Source: Irineochytrium annulatum (taxonomy: Eukaryota > Chytridiomycota > Chytridiomycetes > Chytridiales > Chytridiaceae). Taken from it: 17,848 nt of DNA. Location of the stretch: NCBI GenBank assembly GCA_027600665.1, contig JADGJL010000571.1, positions 1 to 17,848 on the forward strand, in the 5' to 3' direction. Each line of letters opens with the position of its first letter. Position 1 is the first letter of the stretch. A program made the position numbers and the translations under genes. Below are positions 16,770-17,848 of this stretch, one piece after another. The notes below the pieces were generated by a model. It did no database searches. It had not been told where the DNA came from and worked only from the letters and a program-made list of their open reading frames with translations.

Positions 16770-17848
16770 ATGGCCGCGCCGCCGACTTCCACGGCCGTCT
16801 TCTTCGACTACCCGCGGACCGACACCGAGCGCCATCAAGCATTCCGCCACCTCTCTTTCAACTCCAGCGATGCCGCTCAGGATCCCGCCGTCGCCGTGAT
16901 GTCCGACTTCGACGTCATGTCGGATGCCGGCACCCACGTTGGCTCCGATGTGTACCCGTACCCGCAGCAGCACCAACTGGTGTATGACAAGCACGGCGGC
17001 GTGGTGATTGACCCGTCGACGGGCATGCCGCTGGCCATCGCGGCGCCGGGCGGGTGGAGCGTCGCGCATGGGGAGGGTGTCGGGTCGGACGTGTTCACAA
17101 GCGGCGGGGAGCGGACGCTGGACAAGAGGACGACTTGGGAAGATGGCGCGGGAGCTGACAAGACGGGCAAGTCGGACAGTGAGCCGCTTTGGAAGGTTTG
17201 GAAGTGGCAGCGTAAGTGTTTTACGTTCTCAAGGTTGTTCAAATGGCACGCCTAACGCTCCCATGTTCCGTATACGCGTAGGCAAGCATCAACTCATCAC
17301 CCTCTTCGTGATCGTGCTCGTGCTGGTCGGGGTCAGCGTCGCTGGAGTCGTGGGAGCCAAGCGCGGTTTCTTCGGCGCCGCCAACGGCCGCAGCAGCGCT
17401 GACTCGGCCGCGGCCGACGCCGCTGCGTCGTCGGTGTCCATGTCGGCAGCGGCCGAGTCGTCTATATGGGCAACGGAGGAGTCGCCATCGTCCACCCCGC
17501 CGATCACGATCACCTCCACAATTGTTGCGGCGGTGAGCCCAGGCAAGCCGTCTCCAGCTTGGACGAAACCCACGCCGGCACCATGGACGCCGACGCCGGG
17601 GAGTCCGCACTCGAAGGAGCCTGCGCCGGGGCCGCCGGTGGTAATTCCCGTTCCGGTTGTACTCCCGAACCCAGGGCAGCAGCACAATATTACCTCAAGT
17701 ACAAGTACCACGTCTTCCTCTACAACTTCCACAACGTCGTCAACAACATCCACAGCCGCAGGCGACCTGTTTGGGGGCGGCGGGGGGGGTGGTGGGAGGA
17801 GGGGGGGGGCCCGGGCGCGGGCGGGGGGGGGGGCGGGGGGGGGGGGGG
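16770..17848 (+). CDS. Single-pass membrane protein with Ser/Thr/Pro-rich region, partial
   Basis: I do not recognise a family. Exon 1 is 16770-17211. The intron 17212-17281 has a clear GTAAGT donor and a CTAAC branch. Exon 2 runs from 17282 off the window. The ATG has G at -3 and +4. Residues ~1-150 are acidic to neutral and lack a signal peptide. They include DKHGGVVIDPSTGMPLAIA and end in a Trp/Lys cluster (LWKVWKWQRKHQ). One hydrophobic segment (~152-172, LITLFVIVLVLVGVSVAG) is followed by Lys-Arg. A long Ala/Ser then Pro/Thr/Ser-rich stretch follows, with PSPAWTKPTPAPWTPTP and a Ser/Thr run before ~310. With no signal peptide and a single central TM it could be type II, with the Ser/Thr/Pro part outside and O-glycosylated. 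The flanking charges do not settle orientation. The final ~25 codons fall in the poly-G tail and should not be trusted; no stop codon is seen. Confidence 0.7.
17773..17848 (+). repeat. G-rich low-complexity window end
   Basis: From about 17773 the sequence becomes almost only G with scattered A, C and T, quite unlike the coding sequence just before it. This resembles low-quality read ends or the dark-cycle poly-G artefact of two-colour sequencing at a contig edge. A true G-rich repeat or Gly-rich protein segment is possible but less likely. Confidence 0.6.

Noticed and set aside
1..17848. CRISPR array, transposon, viral insertion or defence system
   Set aside because: No regularly spaced repeats, terminal repeats with a transposase or reverse transcriptase, or viral-type genes were seen. 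All well-supported genes are ordinary fungal nuclear genes.

Overview
The window looks like nuclear DNA of a fungus, probably an early-diverging zoosporic (chytrid-like) lineage. Genes are interrupted by many very short spliceosomal introns, about 44-124 bp and mostly 45-65 bp. These have GTA/GTG/GTT donors, CTRAY-like branch sites and mostly YAG acceptors. Genes lie close together on both strands, coding DNA is GC-rich, and there are no bacterial-style operons. An early-diverging placement rests mainly on the Cache/HAMP membrane receptor and is inference. The last ~75 bp are almost pure G and look like a low-quality contig end.

Layout from left to right: (i) a minus-strand two-pass membrane sensor with a Cache-type ectodomain and a HAMP region but no output domain (509-2432, 8 exons). 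(ii) Divergent from it, a plus-strand mitochondrial methionyl-tRNA formyltransferase (2774-4205, 7 exons). (iii) Convergent with that, an intronless minus-strand triple-KH RNA-binding protein (4612-6201). (iv) An unrecognised 570-residue protein with a polyproline stretch (6873-8723, 4 exons). (v) 119 bp further on, a cytochrome b5-domain protein resembling the N-terminal part of Ncb5or (8843-9571). (vi) Farnesyl diphosphate synthase (10744-12331, 7 exons including a 25-bp micro-exon). (vii) A two-finger C2H2/C2HC transcription factor (13208-14263). (viii) A secreted, probably GPI-anchored, eight-cysteine surface protein with a clear TATA box (15344-16064). (ix) A single-pass membrane protein with a Ser/Thr/Pro-rich region, cut by the window end (16770-17848).

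The genes do not form one pathway. They are housekeeping functions (mitochondrial initiator tRNA formylation, isoprenoid synthesis, RNA binding, heme protein) beside surface and sensing proteins. The two right-most genes both encode cell-surface-type proteins.

I read both strands for RNA genes, transposons, CRISPR and other systems and found none that I can support. I do not see a convincing undescribed system. The most useful leads are the output-less Cache/HAMP receptor, the orphan 570-residue protein, the reductase-less Ncb5or-like protein, the eight-cysteine surface protein and a clustered 8-bp motif upstream of the zinc-finger gene. All gene models were spliced by eye from consensus sites and reading-frame continuity.
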